NCBI GenBank assembly: GCA_964386005.1
Contig: CAYLSB010000004.1
Span: 57,670 to 121,669 of the forward strand
From: FEN-1350 sp964386005
GTDB lineage: Bacteria > Planctomycetota > Phycisphaerae > Sedimentisphaerales > Anaerohalosphaeraceae
Reading direction: 5' to 3'
DNA: 64,000 nucleotides
The notes under the pieces were generated by a model. That model was not told where the DNA came from. It saw nothing but the letters and a program-made list of their open reading frames with translations, and did no database searches. Of this stretch, positions 46,792 through 56,092 are shown piece after piece. How positions within the stretch are numbered: position 1 is the first letter of the stretch; each line of letters begins with the position of its first letter. A program made the translations under genes and the position numbers.

Positions 46792-46797
46792 GGTGCA

Positions 46798-47214
46798 TCA
46801 GGGTTTTCCGACCATGGATTTGATGTGCAGAATCTTGTGCCCATTATAATACACCGTTACGATCACCCACGTGACGGAGGTGGAACCCATCGCGGTCACG
46901 CTGGCCGTTGCCGAGCGGCTGAAAGGGGCATAGATGGGATCGGTAAACACATTTCCGGCTGAATCCTTCACCTGTCCCATGGATTCGGAATAATTGTTCC
47001 AGGTCGAGACAATGTTGGCATAGGGAGTGGTGCTGATTTTTTCGACCAGATCCGAGGCCAGTTTCCCGGCGATCGCCCTCCGAGCGCCCTCCGCCTGCGA
47101 TTCGGCTCCCCCCGCAAAAGGAAGAATGACCCCCGCAGCGGCGGCCGCCAGGATCGTCATCGCTATCAAGGCCTCGGCAAGGGTAAAACCAGATTGACAA
47201 GCCCGTATCCGCAT
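46798..47214 (-). CDS. Minor pseudopilin, GspI/PilV-like
   Basis: 138 residues. Signal RACQSG^FTLAEALIAMTILAAAAAGVILPF, the F-T-L-x-E-x-x-x-A-m-x-i-l motif of the I/V family. The rest is a compact beta domain. Two pseudopilins before and after support the call. Confidence 0.82.
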   Translation of the reverse strand: MRIRACQSGFTLAEALIAMTILAAAAAGVILPFAGGAESQAEGARRAIAGKLASDLVEKISTTPYANIVSTWNNYSESMGQVKDSAGNVFTDPIYAPFSRSATASVTAMGSTSVTWVIVTVYYNGHKILHIKSMVGKP

Positions 47215-47224
47215 ACCCGTTCAA

Positions 47225-47674
47225 TCAATACCGAATGGTGTCACGGCTGTCGCACGCACGGAATTCTCCCGTGGCGGCATTGCACCACCAGCCGGTTCCT
47301 TCGTCGCCCCGGGGTTGTGCAAGAGGATCGTTCACGAAGGTGACGGTACGCTGATTGTTGTAGGCGTTGCTGGGAATTTGGATGAGGTAGGGTCCAAGTC
47401 CGTCCGATCCTCGTTCCGTCAGTTCCCGGACAAATAGTTTCTCGTCGATTGCCCCATCCATGACGGTTTGACCGGGAAGCCGATCGTCATGTTGAATCTT
47501 GAACAATTCCAATTGGGACCGAACTTCCTGAAGATCGCTGATTAAATCATTCAAACGGGCCTGGCTGCTGGCCCGGCTGAACCGGGGAACGGCCACCGCC
47601 GATACGATTCCCAATATCATCATCACCACGAAAATTTCCGTCCAGGTTAACCCGTTTTTCTCATGTGTGTCCAT
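47225..47674 (-). CDS. Pseudopilin, GspG-related second copy
   Basis: 149 residues from the ATG at 47674; the longer frame to 47923 runs through the terminator and gspG end, so it was rejected. Signal KNG^LTWTEIFVVMMILGIVSAVAVPRFSRA keeps Gly at -1 and Glu at +5 but has L-T-W-T in place of F-T-L-V. Followed by DLISDLQEVRSQLELFKIQHDDRLPG, the same arrangement as the major pseudopilin. Clearly a divergent paralogue of the next gene. Confidence 0.83.
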   Translation of the reverse strand: MDTHEKNGLTWTEIFVVMMILGIVSAVAVPRFSRASSQARLNDLISDLQEVRSQLELFKIQHDDRLPGQTVMDGAIDEKLFVRELTERGSDGLGPYLIQIPSNAYNNQRTVTFVNDPLAQPRGDEGTGWWCNAATGEFRACDSRDTIRY

Positions 47675-47722
47675 GGCTTGGTTCTCGGTTTCTCGTTCCG
47701 GTTGATTGAATCTCGCTACAGG

Positions 47723-47770
47723 AAAAAAAGAGCTGACCAGGCAGGCATTGCTGCATACACTGGTCAGCTC
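47723..47770 (-). terminator. Strong intrinsic terminator after gspG
   Basis: On the - strand GAGCTGACCAG (47770-47760) pairs perfectly over 11 bases with CTGGTCAGCTC (47740-47730) around a 19-base loop, then seven T (47729-47723). It lies 26 bases after the gspG stop and before the second pseudopilin gene, so it separates major from minor pseudopilin expression. Confidence 0.92.
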
Positions 47771-47795
47771 TGTCTTTCGATTTCGACTCCGTCGA

Positions 47796-48248
47796 TCAAT
47801 AGGTCGTGATCGAAGGAACAATCGTCGCGGCAGAAGCACTATCGACGGCACGGATATCACCCGTGGCGGCGTTGTAGGCCCAGCCACCCGAATCCGCGGC
47901 GGGAGCGCCACCGGATCCATCAACGATCGTGGCTAACATCGTAAACGCGTTGGTGGGAATGGCCTGAAGATAAGGACCAAAATCGGCACCCGCGGCGCCA
48001 TTGATGTCGGTCTGTGTCGTCATCTGCGTGGCAAAATTGGCCAGGGTGGGTCTTACGCCCAGGTGCTGGATCTTATACAACTCGATCTGGGACCGCATGG
48101 TCTGCAGGTCGGCCTTGATCCGGTTGATGCTGGCTTCCTGGCTGGCATTACTGAACTGAGGTATCACGATGGCGGCGAGAATACCCAGGATCACAACGAC
48201 GATCAGGATTTCCACCAGCGTAAACCCGTGTCTGTTTGTTCGTTTCAT
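47796..48248 (-). CDS. gspG: Major pseudopilin GspG
   Basis: 150 residues from the ATG at 48248, with GGGAG upstream. Signal KRTNRHG^FTLVEILIVVVILGILAAIVIPQFSNAS, the full F-T-L-V-E motif. DLQTMRSQIELYKIQHLGVRP is the conserved segment after the helix. The end NAATGDIRAVDSASAATIVPSITTY replaces the calcium loop of proteobacterial GspG. It stands in its own transcription unit with a long leader and a strong terminator, consistent with need for more copies than minor pseudopilins. Confidence 0.92.
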   Translation of the reverse strand: MKRTNRHGFTLVEILIVVVILGILAAIVIPQFSNASQEASINRIKADLQTMRSQIELYKIQHLGVRPTLANFATQMTTQTDINGAAGADFGPYLQAIPTNAFTMLATIVDGSGGAPAADSGGWAYNAATGDIRAVDSASAATIVPSITTY

Positions 48249-48630
48249 GTTAGTCTCCCAATTAAATAATGTTACGAAAACGTTTTTTGGTATTGGTTTT
48301 GAACGATTCAAAACTTACCTTGTTTTCTCTACCTGGAACCGATGGAACTCGGGCCGAAGAGAACATCTGTTCTTCGCTTGCGAGCCGGAAGGTCTCGAAG
48401 TATCGGTAGGTCGGCCGGCACATCGGAACGAGGAAACCTTTTGTCTTTCAAAAGAGCCGCGTGGCAATCACGCTACCAAACCTTACGAAATAAATTCTCG
48501 ATCACCAAACGGCGCGGGGGATCCCAATGTAGAAATTTCATCGATTGGATGAACACGATGCGGCCCGATAAAGCGATGGATTATCGTTCAGGATCCGGGA
48601 GGAAAAAAAGGGGCGTAACGACGGTTACGA
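48249..48630 (-). promoter_or_regulatory. Long structured leader upstream of gspG
   Basis: 382 bases without a gene between tsaE (stop 48631) and gspG. In the - strand RNA three stems are visible: GCGTG/CACGC around a five-base loop (48459-48473), CTTTTG/CAAAAG around a five-base loop (48438-48454), and a long-range GCCGG/CCGGC (48384-48388 with 48415-48419). The leader is about 135 or more bases before the start codon. I compared it by eye to cyclic-di-GMP (GEMM), SAM and cobalamin consensus; no fit. Structured leader is supported, regulatory ligand unknown. Confidence 0.45.
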
Positions 48631-49119
48631 TTAGCGCGACAGCGCCGCGGCGACCGCGGAAGAAATATTTTTCAGGAGAATCCCGCGTTGCATGGAACCC
48701 TGATGGGATAGCTCGATCCGGATGGCATTCAGGTCCCCTAAAACCGACAAGACGCGATCGGCCCATTCGATCAGCACCACGGAATCGGGCCGGCAAAGGT
48801 CGTCAAATCCGAGTTGTTCGAACTCCATCGGCGAATTCAGGCGGTAGGCATCGATATGGTACAGTTCCAGTCCCAGGGGATGCGCGAAATATTCATTGAT
48901 GAGCACAAACGTGGGACTGATGACCGAGCGGGTTTCCCCGACGCCGGCGCCCTGAGCGATGCCTTTGATCAGATGGGTCTTGCCGCTGCCGAGGGGACCG
49001 ATCAGATACAGCACTTCGCCGCCCTGCAGCTCCGAACCGATGCGCCGCCCGATCTCGATGGTCCGTTCGGGACAGTCGCTGGTCAGTTCCATCGTGGTGC
49101 GGCCGGCTTCCGGACTCAT
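48631..49119 (-). CDS. tsaE: tRNA threonylcarbamoyladenosine biosynthesis ATPase TsaE
   Basis: 162 residues. P-loop GPLGSGKTHLIKGIAQGAG at 41-59, switch region SVISPTFVLINEY, LELYHIDAYRL (Walker B-like), and FDDLCRPDSVVLIEWADRV. Works with TsaB/TsaD on N6-threonylcarbamoyladenosine in tRNA. Start overlaps the thiL stop as ATGA. Confidence 0.95.
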   Translation of the reverse strand: MSPEAGRTTMELTSDCPERTIEIGRRIGSELQGGEVLYLIGPLGSGKTHLIKGIAQGAGVGETRSVISPTFVLINEYFAHPLGLELYHIDAYRLNSPMEFEQLGFDDLCRPDSVVLIEWADRVLSVLGDLNAIRIELSHQGSMQRGILLKNISSAVAAALSR

Positions 49120-50033
49120 AGATGATCGTATCCCTTCGGCTCCAGGTCCTTGATCAGGTTATTGGAGGTACGAATACGTAATTTTTGTTCCGCGACAATT
49201 TCGCCGATGCGGGTAATGGAGATACCTCTCCATAGCAAAAGGTTCTCCCATTGCCGTTTTGATAGCGTGAACAGAAGTTCGAAATCCTCCCCGTCGTGCA
49301 GGGCGCTGGCCAGCGGATCGGCCGTCTTGCGCGCATCGCGGGAGAGAGGAATCCAATCCGCTTCCACAATCGCGCCGACGCCGCTCTGCTCGCAGATCCG
49401 GTTTAAATCCGTACTGAGCCCGTCGGAAATATCCATCATCGCATGAAGTTTTGCCGTGCGTGCGATGCGAATCGCCTCATGAACACGAGGCGTAAATCGA
49501 AGGTGTTTTTTTCGCAGCGATCCGCCCAGCGATCCCGTCACGCAGATCCAATCCCCCGGCCGTGCGCCGTTTCGTCGAACCGGTTTGATCCCCGGCGCCG
49601 GTTTGCTCAGCAGAGTAATATTGATCGCGAATCGCCCCTTCGGATCGGACCATGCGGTGATATCGCCCCCGATCAGGTGACAATCGAACCGTTGCCCCGC
49701 GCGACAGATGCCCTTGTGGAGCTTCTTGAGCTGCGCGGAATCGAATCCTTTTGGAAGAGCCACCGCCGCCACGGCGCACAAAGGAATCGTCGCCATGGCG
49801 GCGCAATCGCTCAAGCTGCAATTCATCGCCTTGACGCCGACCTGTTCCATCCCCGTCGTCGATAGATCGAAGTGGGTTCCGTCCAGCAGGATATCCGTCG
49901 TGATCAAAACGGAATCCTCCGGAGAGATCTTCACCTGCGCCATGTCGTCGCCGATGCCGATCGGAAATCGATCGCGCGATAGGCGGCTCTTGGCGGCAAA
50001 CCATCCGGTAATCCTGTCTTCCTGGTTGGGCAT
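49116..50033 (-). CDS. thiL: Thiamine-monophosphate kinase
   Basis: 305 residues. Phosphorylates thiamine monophosphate to the diphosphate cofactor. PIGIGDDMAQVKI near residue 22 (metal-binding Asp), DILLDGTHFDL, VKAMNCSLSDCAAMATIPL, HLIGGDITAWSD and DISDGLSTDLNRICEQSGVGA match the PurM-like family. Gap to argH 42 bases. The thiL-tsaE overlap is a common arrangement. Confidence 0.95.
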   Translation of the reverse strand: MPNQEDRITGWFAAKSRLSRDRFPIGIGDDMAQVKISPEDSVLITTDILLDGTHFDLSTTGMEQVGVKAMNCSLSDCAAMATIPLCAVAAVALPKGFDSAQLKKLHKGICRAGQRFDCHLIGGDITAWSDPKGRFAINITLLSKPAPGIKPVRRNGARPGDWICVTGSLGGSLRKKHLRFTPRVHEAIRIARTAKLHAMMDISDGLSTDLNRICEQSGVGAIVEADWIPLSRDARKTADPLASALHDGEDFELLFTLSKRQWENLLLWRGISITRIGEIVAEQKLRIRTSNNLIKDLEPKGYDHL

Positions 50034-50075
50034 GAACCGACCTTACGAAGATCTTTCAATTAGGCCCGCCGGCAC

Positions 50076-51464
50076 TTACTGCTCCTGCAAGCGGTGGTTC
50101 CAGTATTCGATCTGCCGCCGCGTCGATTCAAGCCCTCCGGCTCCCTCGGTCCGGTACTGCCGCGTCACCTGCAGCGCGTTGAGGGTATCGAACACATCCG
50201 GCTCGATCGCCGAGCAAACTTCGCGAAACCGCTCGATCTTCACATCCGCCAGTCGCTGATGGCTCTGCTCGCATTCCGCAACCATCGCGCCGACGATCCC
50301 ATGCGCCTGGCGGAACGGAATTCCCTTTTTCACCAGATACTCCGCCAGCGCCGTTGCATCCAGAAATCCACAGTCCATTCCCGCGGCAATCTGTAGGGGG
50401 TTGAATCGACATCCGCCGACAATGGCGGCGGCCATGGCCAGACAAGCCCCGATCGTGTCGGCGGCGCTGAACACATGAATCTTGTCTTCCTGCAGGTCGC
50501 GGTTATAGGTGGAGGGCTGCGCCTTGAGAATCGTCAATATCCCCATCAGCGCCCCAAACACCCGGCCGGTCTTGCCCCGGATCAACTCCAGCAGATCCGG
50601 ATTTCGTTTTTGCGGCATCATGCTCGACGAGGTACAGTATTTGTCGTCAATCGTCAGAAACGAATACTCGGTGGTGCAAAACAGAATCCAGTCCTCGGCC
50701 AGCCGCGATAAGTGTACGGCGATCATCGAACAACCGAAAATAAACTCCGCGCAAAAATCCCGATCCGCCACCGAGTCGATGCTGTTCGATGTGATATCGG
50801 AAAAGCCCAGTTGTTTTGCCGTGGCTTTTCGATCCAGCGGCAGCGTTGATCCCGCCACCGCACCGCTGCCGAGGGGACAGACATTCAGCAAATCGCGACC
50901 GTTCTGCAACCGCCGATAATCGCGGGAGAACATTTCGACGAAGCTCAACAGGTACGCTCCAATCGTCACCGGTTGCGCCCGCTGCAGATGCGTATAGGCC
51001 GGCATGATGTCTTCGGCATGCTGCTGCGCCAATCGCACGAGGGCCTTCTGCAACAGGGTGATTCGCCCCTGGATCAGTTCAATTTCGTCGCGCATCCACA
51101 ACCGCAGGTCTGTCGCCACCTGATCGTTCCTTGACCGGCCGGTGTGCAGTTTCTTTCCCGCATCGCCGATCCGCTTGATCAGCGCATCCTCAATGACCAT
51201 GTGGATGTCTTCGTGGACCTTAGGGAGGGGCAACCGCCCCGCCGCCAACTCGTCGCCGATTTCGATCAGGGCTTGTCTGATCCGGGCGCACTCCTGTTTC
51301 GTGATCAGCTTCTGCCGGGCCAACATCTCCGCGTGAGCGATCGATCCGACGATATCGTACTTGTACAACCGTTGATCGAAAGACAGTGACTCGACAAAAT
51401 CCACGGCCAACTCATCCCTATCGCCGCTAAGCCGTTTCTCCCAACTCTTATCCGACTTCGACAT
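50076..51464 (-). CDS. argH: Argininosuccinate lyase
   Basis: 462 residues. Last step of arginine synthesis. HTGRSRNDQVATDLRLWMRDE near 106 and the lyase signature SSSMMPQKRNPDLLE near 280 are intact, with the DLQEDK site near 330. Its start overlaps the end of the DUF502 gene by 17 bases. Confidence 0.97.
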   Translation of the reverse strand: MSKSDKSWEKRLSGDRDELAVDFVESLSFDQRLYKYDIVGSIAHAEMLARQKLITKQECARIRQALIEIGDELAAGRLPLPKVHEDIHMVIEDALIKRIGDAGKKLHTGRSRNDQVATDLRLWMRDEIELIQGRITLLQKALVRLAQQHAEDIMPAYTHLQRAQPVTIGAYLLSFVEMFSRDYRRLQNGRDLLNVCPLGSGAVAGSTLPLDRKATAKQLGFSDITSNSIDSVADRDFCAEFIFGCSMIAVHLSRLAEDWILFCTTEYSFLTIDDKYCTSSSMMPQKRNPDLLELIRGKTGRVFGALMGILTILKAQPSTYNRDLQEDKIHVFSAADTIGACLAMAAAIVGGCRFNPLQIAAGMDCGFLDATALAEYLVKKGIPFRQAHGIVGAMVAECEQSHQRLADVKIERFREVCSAIEPDVFDTLNALQVTRQYRTEGAGGLESTRRQIEYWNHRLQEQ

Positions 51465-52152
51465 GATCCGGGCTCCGAGATATCATGGGCACCTGAAAAT
51501 CTTTCGGCATGACCAATCCCCCCGAAATGATCATGGAAAAGGCCTCTTCGACCGAAAGGTTCGTTTCCGCAATCTGGTCGGCGGGAATGATCTGAAAAAA
51601 ACCCGTTGTGGGATTGGGAGCCGTCGGAATAAATACTTTGCAGTATTTCTTCCCCCGAGCGTCGTTGATATATCCGGTAATAAACCCGATGGACCGGAAT
51701 CCCGGCCGGGGAAACTCCACCAGCGCCACCGACTTGAACGATTCCTTGCCGGGCAAGGACACGGCCTTGACCACCTGCTGAGTCGCGGAGTAGATCGTCC
51801 GAACCAGCGGAATCTTCATGAGCATGTTTTCCCCCGCCTCGACAAACCGGCGGACAATGACCCAGCGACCGACCGAACCGACCAGATAGAGAAAAAACAG
51901 CAGGATAAAAATCGTCAGGCACGTGATCACGACCGTCTGGACAAGGGGGTTAACCACGCCAATCCAATGGATCTGGCGGCCGTGTTCCAGCATCTTCACG
52001 ACCAGCGGTTTGAGATACTTAAACATAAAATAGAACAACCATCGGATCACCAGAAACGTCACGGCAAACGGGAGCAATAGCAAAATCCCCGACAGAATCC
52101 GGTTTCGGATGGAAGTCGTAATCTTCCCTCGACGTTTATGTGTCTTGGCCAT
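51448..52152 (-). CDS. DUF502 membrane protein
   Basis: 234 residues. Two transmembrane helices (ILLLLPFAVTFLVIRWLFYFMF and VVITCLTIFILLFFLYLVGSVG), then NMLMKIPLVRTIYSATQQVVKAVS, VALVEFPRPGFRSIGFITGY and FIPTAPNPTTGFFQIIPADQI, the conserved DUF502 blocks. No biochemical role established for the family. Starts inside the murG stop region. Confidence 0.93.
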   Translation of the reverse strand: MAKTHKRRGKITTSIRNRILSGILLLLPFAVTFLVIRWLFYFMFKYLKPLVVKMLEHGRQIHWIGVVNPLVQTVVITCLTIFILLFFLYLVGSVGRWVIVRRFVEAGENMLMKIPLVRTIYSATQQVVKAVSLPGKESFKSVALVEFPRPGFRSIGFITGYINDARGKKYCKVFIPTAPNPTTGFFQIIPADQIAETNLSVEEAFSMIISGGLVMPKDFQVPMISRSPDHVEVG

Positions 52153-53332
52153 TGGATTTTCCTGGGTTAGCTGGATCCTGATTCACCGGACTATTATATC
52201 CGTCCATCAGCCCGCGTAAAGAGAGTGCAATGTTTTGTGCGGCATCCGGTTTGGCCAGCCCTTTGGCCGCGGCCGCCATTCGATCCCGCAAGGACGCGTC
52301 ATGCATGATTTCCCGAAGTTGCCCCAATAGGGAGGCGGCCGTTCTCGACGGGTCCTTCGGTTCGTCATCCACGATTCGAGCCGCCCCCGCCCGAACCAGC
52401 GGTTCAACGTTACGATACTGATGACGATCCTTGTGATACGGATACGGCAGGCAAATGCTTGGCAATCCCGCCGCGAGGTATTCGGCCACGCTGACCCCGC
52501 CCGCCCTGCCGACCGCTACATCCGCTGCCGCATACAGATCGGGCATGTCATCCCAGTAATCGACAATCCGGCAGGATAACCGGCCTTGCGATCCCCCGGC
52601 CTTCACCTGTTCATACTTCGCCTTACCCGTCAGATGAACCATCTGCCATGTCTCGGCGAAATCGTCCAACTGGGGGAGGATCCGTGACATCGCCTGATTG
52701 ATGCTCGCCGATCCGCTCGACGCCCCGGTAACCAGAAGCGTTTTCTTGTTTCGATCCAGTCCCAACGCATCGAGGGCTTTTTCCCGATTCGGCGCCGCGA
52801 AGGCCTGTCGCAACGGACACCCGGAGACGACGATTTCACCTTTTACGGCGGTAAAATATCTTTTTGTTTCCTCGAACTGCACGAAAATCTTCGATGCCAG
52901 TCTGCCCAGAAGTGTATTGGCCCGACCGGGCATATAATCGACATTGAGTATCGCTATAGGCATCTTTAAATCCTTCGCCGCGAACACGGCCGGCGCGGAC
53001 GCGAAACCGCCCGCGCTGATCACAACCGCCCTTCCGGAAAACCCTCCGAGATGGCGCTTGGCCGCACGAAAGGCCTTGACCTGCGAGACAACAAACGCGA
53101 AAAACTTGTCCGGCCGAATCGCCATACCTTGTGCGGCCAGCGGGATGTATTCATATCCGGTTTTGGATAAAATCGATGCGTCGATCGGCCGCGTACTGCA
53201 TAGAAACATCATTCGGGATCCCGGATCGATCCGGCCGAGTTGTTCGGCCACCGCCAGCGCCGGGTAGATATGGCCCCCCGTTCCGCCTCCGGCGAAAACA
53301 TACACTCGTTCCTGCGATGATTCCTTCATCAA
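52136..53332 (-). CDS. murG: UDP-GlcNAc:lipid I N-acetylglucosaminyltransferase
   Basis: 398 residues. AGGGTGGHIYPALAVAEQL at 14-32 (first GT28 glycine loop), PIAILNVDYMPGRANTLLGRLASKIFVQFEE near 125 (the family's E-x-N-x-x-P-G-x-x-N-x-x-L appears here as D-Y-M-P-G-R-A-N), VTGASSGSASINQAMSRILP near 200 and GRAGGVSVAEYLAAGLPSICLPYPYHKDRHQYRNVEPL near 278-315. Completes lipid II. Its presence argues for ordinary peptidoglycan synthesis in this organism. Confidence 0.95.
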   Translation of the reverse strand: MMKESSQERVYVFAGGGTGGHIYPALAVAEQLGRIDPGSRMMFLCSTRPIDASILSKTGYEYIPLAAQGMAIRPDKFFAFVVSQVKAFRAAKRHLGGFSGRAVVISAGGFASAPAVFAAKDLKMPIAILNVDYMPGRANTLLGRLASKIFVQFEETKRYFTAVKGEIVVSGCPLRQAFAAPNREKALDALGLDRNKKTLLVTGASSGSASINQAMSRILPQLDDFAETWQMVHLTGKAKYEQVKAGGSQGRLSCRIVDYWDDMPDLYAAADVAVGRAGGVSVAEYLAAGLPSICLPYPYHKDRHQYRNVEPLVRAGAARIVDDEPKDPSRTAASLLGQLREIMHDASLRDRMAAAAKGLAKPDAAQNIALSLRGLMDGYNSPVNQDPANPGKSNGQDT

Positions 53333-53369
53333 TTCATCCCGTCCATGAAAAGGATTCTACCCATCTCGA

Positions 53370-53915
53370 TCATCCAGTGGCATATCCTCCCTGCCTCAGA
53401 AAAAACAACGCCGAATAAATCTTCAGGTCAATCAAGATTCCCCGCCGCCGCTTGTCGTTCAGAAAGTCCGCCAGCGATTCCATCGGCACATCGTGTACGA
53501 CAATCTCTTCGGTTTCATCGCCGCCACCCGCCTCGACTTTTCGCAAACCCGTCGCCAGAAAGAACGTGATCTGCTCATCGCACAATCCCGGGGTCACCGA
53601 TCCTTCGAACAGAACATCCATTCGTTCGGCTTCGTATCCCGTTTCTTCCAGCAGTTCCCGTCGTGCCGCCCGCTCCAGCGGTTCCTGCGAATGTTCGGGA
53701 ATATCCCCGACCAATCCCGCCGGAAGCTCCATGACTTTGCCGCCGATCGGCGGCCGATATTGCTCGATCAGCACCAGCTTGTTATCCCGCGTGACCGGCA
53801 CGATCCCGACGATCCCCGTGATGTTCTTTCGCCGCACAAACTCCCATCGCCCGATCCGAACCACATCGATGAATTTTCCCGCCCACTCGACTTCTGGTTC
53901 CCGCTGATCCGTCAC
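53370..53915 (-). CDS. NUDIX hydrolase, ADP-ribose pyrophosphatase-like
   Basis: 181 residues. The Nudix box GDIPEHSQEPLERAARRELLEETGYEAE near 86-113 retains R-E-x-x-E-E-x-G-Y, preceded by VMELPAGLV, the NudF-type lead. VLIEQYRPPIGGKVMELPAGL supports ADP-ribose pyrophosphatase. Eleven bases after the helicase gene. Confidence 0.93.
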   Translation of the reverse strand: MTDQREPEVEWAGKFIDVVRIGRWEFVRRKNITGIVGIVPVTRDNKLVLIEQYRPPIGGKVMELPAGLVGDIPEHSQEPLERAARRELLEETGYEAERMDVLFEGSVTPGLCDEQITFFLATGLRKVEAGGGDETEEIVVHDVPMESLADFLNDKRRRGILIDLKIYSALFFLRQGGYATG

Positions 53916-53926
53916 CGAGTCGCTCC

Positions 53927-56092
53927 TTATTGTGCCTTTTCCAGTTTGGCGTATCGCGTCATCAAGGATTTCGTCTGCCCGGAGTTGAACCGCACGACCA
54001 CGATGCTGTCTTCGCCCAGATCGACGAATTCCTTGATACGCCCCAGCCCGAACTTTCCGTGCCTGACCAGTTCGTTGACCTGATATGGCGTTTCCGTGCC
54101 TTCTTCGTAATCAACATCGACATGGGATTCGCCGGGATCGTCCAACTCTTCGACCGCTTCCAGATCGCGGTTCGTAAAGCCCATCTCGAACAAAAACGGC
54201 GACGGTACCGTCCGGAAGAATTGTCCTCGAAGCGTCCGATGTCGCGCCAGCAGCAGCGTCAATGTATCCCGCGCCCGCGTGATCCCCACAAAGCACAGCC
54301 GCCGTTCCTCTTCCATCTCCTCCGCCGATTCCATACTCCGCTCATGCGGCAGGATGCCCTCTTCGATCCCCGCAATCAGCACGTGATCGAACTCCAGCCC
54401 CTTGGCCGCGTGAAGCGTCATCAATGAAACCTTGCCGACCGACGGATCATACGCATCCGTATCGCTATACAGCGCGATCGACTGCAGATAATCCACCAGA
54501 GACGGCTCCGGCGTCTGCTGATCGTAGAGCGCCGCCCCGTTGATCAATTCGTCTATATTCTCTATCGCCGATTCCTGCTTATCGCCCGCCTGCTTCAGAT
54601 GCTCTTCATACCCGCTCGTCTCCAACACCTTCTCCATCAACGGAGCAACCGGACCGGCGATTCCTTCCTTGAGCGATTCGATCTGATTGGCGAACGCCGT
54701 GATCTTCGCCTGTGCCGCCTTGGGAATCGCTTCGATCACGACCACCTGTTTGGCCGCCTGCCAAAGCGAAATGCGCATCCTCTCCGCCGACGCCGCCAGC
54801 CGATCCAGGGTCGTTTGTCCGATCCCTCGCGGATGGCTGTTCACGGCCCGCAGAAACGCCAGATCGTCATTCGGATTGACCAATATCCGCAGATAGCCCA
54901 GCATATCCCGGATTTCCTTGCGCTCATAAAATTCCACGCCCCGCACCACCTGATAGGGAACTCGCAGCCGGATCAGGTGCTCCTCGATCTGCCGGCTCAT
55001 CGCGTTGATGCGATAGAACACCCCGATTTCGCCGGGCTTGCCGCCCTCACGAATCAGCGTCTGGATCCGATCCGCGATCATCGCGGCTTCGGCCGTCTCG
55101 TCCGAACACGGGAACAAGCGTATAGCCGTACCCGCCTGCCGCGTCGCGATCAGCTTCTTGTCCTTGCGCCGCGTGTTGTTGGCGATCAGCCGATCCGCCG
55201 CCGCCAGAATCTGCGGGCTCGATCGGAAATTCTCCTCCAGCCGAACCACAATCGCCTCCGGCCAGTCTTCCTCGAACATCAGAATGTTGCCGATATCCGC
55301 CCCCCGCCACCGATAAATCGACTGGTCCGGATCGCCCGTCACGCAGATATTACGATGTTCCAGCGCAAGCCCCTTGGCGATCTGGTATTGGGCATGGTTG
55401 GTATCCTGGTACTCGTCCACCAGCAGATATTGAAACCGCCGATTGAGTTCCGCGCGGATTTCCGGCCGGTCCCGAAGCAGAATCGCCACATGAAACAGCA
55501 GGTCGTCGAAATCCAGCGCGTTGCGGCCCGCCAGCATTTTTTGATATTGGCGATAGATTTTCGCTATACACTGTTCAAAGTACCCGTCCGCCCGCTCCTT
55601 CACGTCGTCCGGGCTCTCGAGGTCGTTCTTGAACTCCGAGATCGCCGCCAGCGCCCGATTCGGCGCGAAGTTCGACGTGTTCAACTCCGCCGCCGCGATG
55701 GCCTCTTTGACGCACCGAACCTGATCGTTGGCGTCATAGATGCTGAAGTTCGAACCGATCCCCGTCGCATCGGCATACCGCCGCAGGATCCGCACGCATA
55801 GCGAATGAAACGTGCTGACGTGCACGCCCTCGGCAAATCCCATCCCCTGCACCCGGCGGCGCATCTCCTCGGCCGCCTTGTTGGTGAATGTGATCGCGCA
55901 GATATTCCGCGGATAGACGCCCGACTGAATCAGCGCCGCGATCCGGCAGGTTATCACCCGCGTTTTGCCGCTGCCCGGCCCGGCAAGGACCAACAGCGGC
56001 CCATCCTTGTGCGCCACCGCCTTCTGTTGCGATTCCGTCAACCCGCGAAGATACGGCATTTCCTGTGAAGATATCGTTTTCATGGAGCCCAT
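53927..56092 (-). CDS. pcrA: UvrD/PcrA-type DNA helicase
   Basis: 721 residues. Superfamily 1A helicase motifs: AGPGSGKTRVITCRIA at 37-52 (motif I), AITFTNKAAEEMRRRV (Ia), LVDEYQDTNHAQY (II), VTGDPDQSIYRWRGA (III), RLEENFRSS (IV), VSLMTLHAAKGLEFDHVLIAG (V), EEERRLCFVGITRARDTLTL (VI). The C-terminal tail YQVNELVRHGKFGLGRIKEFV is the PcrA/UvrD Tudor-like RNA polymerase contact. ATG 56092 or 56083; no good ribosome site at either. First gene of the housekeeping operon. Confidence 0.95.
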   Translation of the reverse strand: MGSMKTISSQEMPYLRGLTESQQKAVAHKDGPLLVLAGPGSGKTRVITCRIAALIQSGVYPRNICAITFTNKAAEEMRRRVQGMGFAEGVHVSTFHSLCVRILRRYADATGIGSNFSIYDANDQVRCVKEAIAAAELNTSNFAPNRALAAISEFKNDLESPDDVKERADGYFEQCIAKIYRQYQKMLAGRNALDFDDLLFHVAILLRDRPEIRAELNRRFQYLLVDEYQDTNHAQYQIAKGLALEHRNICVTGDPDQSIYRWRGADIGNILMFEEDWPEAIVVRLEENFRSSPQILAAADRLIANNTRRKDKKLIATRQAGTAIRLFPCSDETAEAAMIADRIQTLIREGGKPGEIGVFYRINAMSRQIEEHLIRLRVPYQVVRGVEFYERKEIRDMLGYLRILVNPNDDLAFLRAVNSHPRGIGQTTLDRLAASAERMRISLWQAAKQVVVIEAIPKAAQAKITAFANQIESLKEGIAGPVAPLMEKVLETSGYEEHLKQAGDKQESAIENIDELINGAALYDQQTPEPSLVDYLQSIALYSDTDAYDPSVGKVSLMTLHAAKGLEFDHVLIAGIEEGILPHERSMESAEEMEEERRLCFVGITRARDTLTLLLARHRTLRGQFFRTVPSPFLFEMGFTNRDLEAVEELDDPGESHVDVDYEEGTETPYQVNELVRHGKFGLGRIKEFVDLGEDSIVVVRFNSGQTKSLMTRYAKLEKAQ

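Noticed and set aside
48249..48520. Cyclic-di-GMP (GEMM) riboswitch before gspG
   Set aside because: The conserved GGCAAACC and GGGACGCAAAGCC blocks are absent on both strands, despite attractive context.
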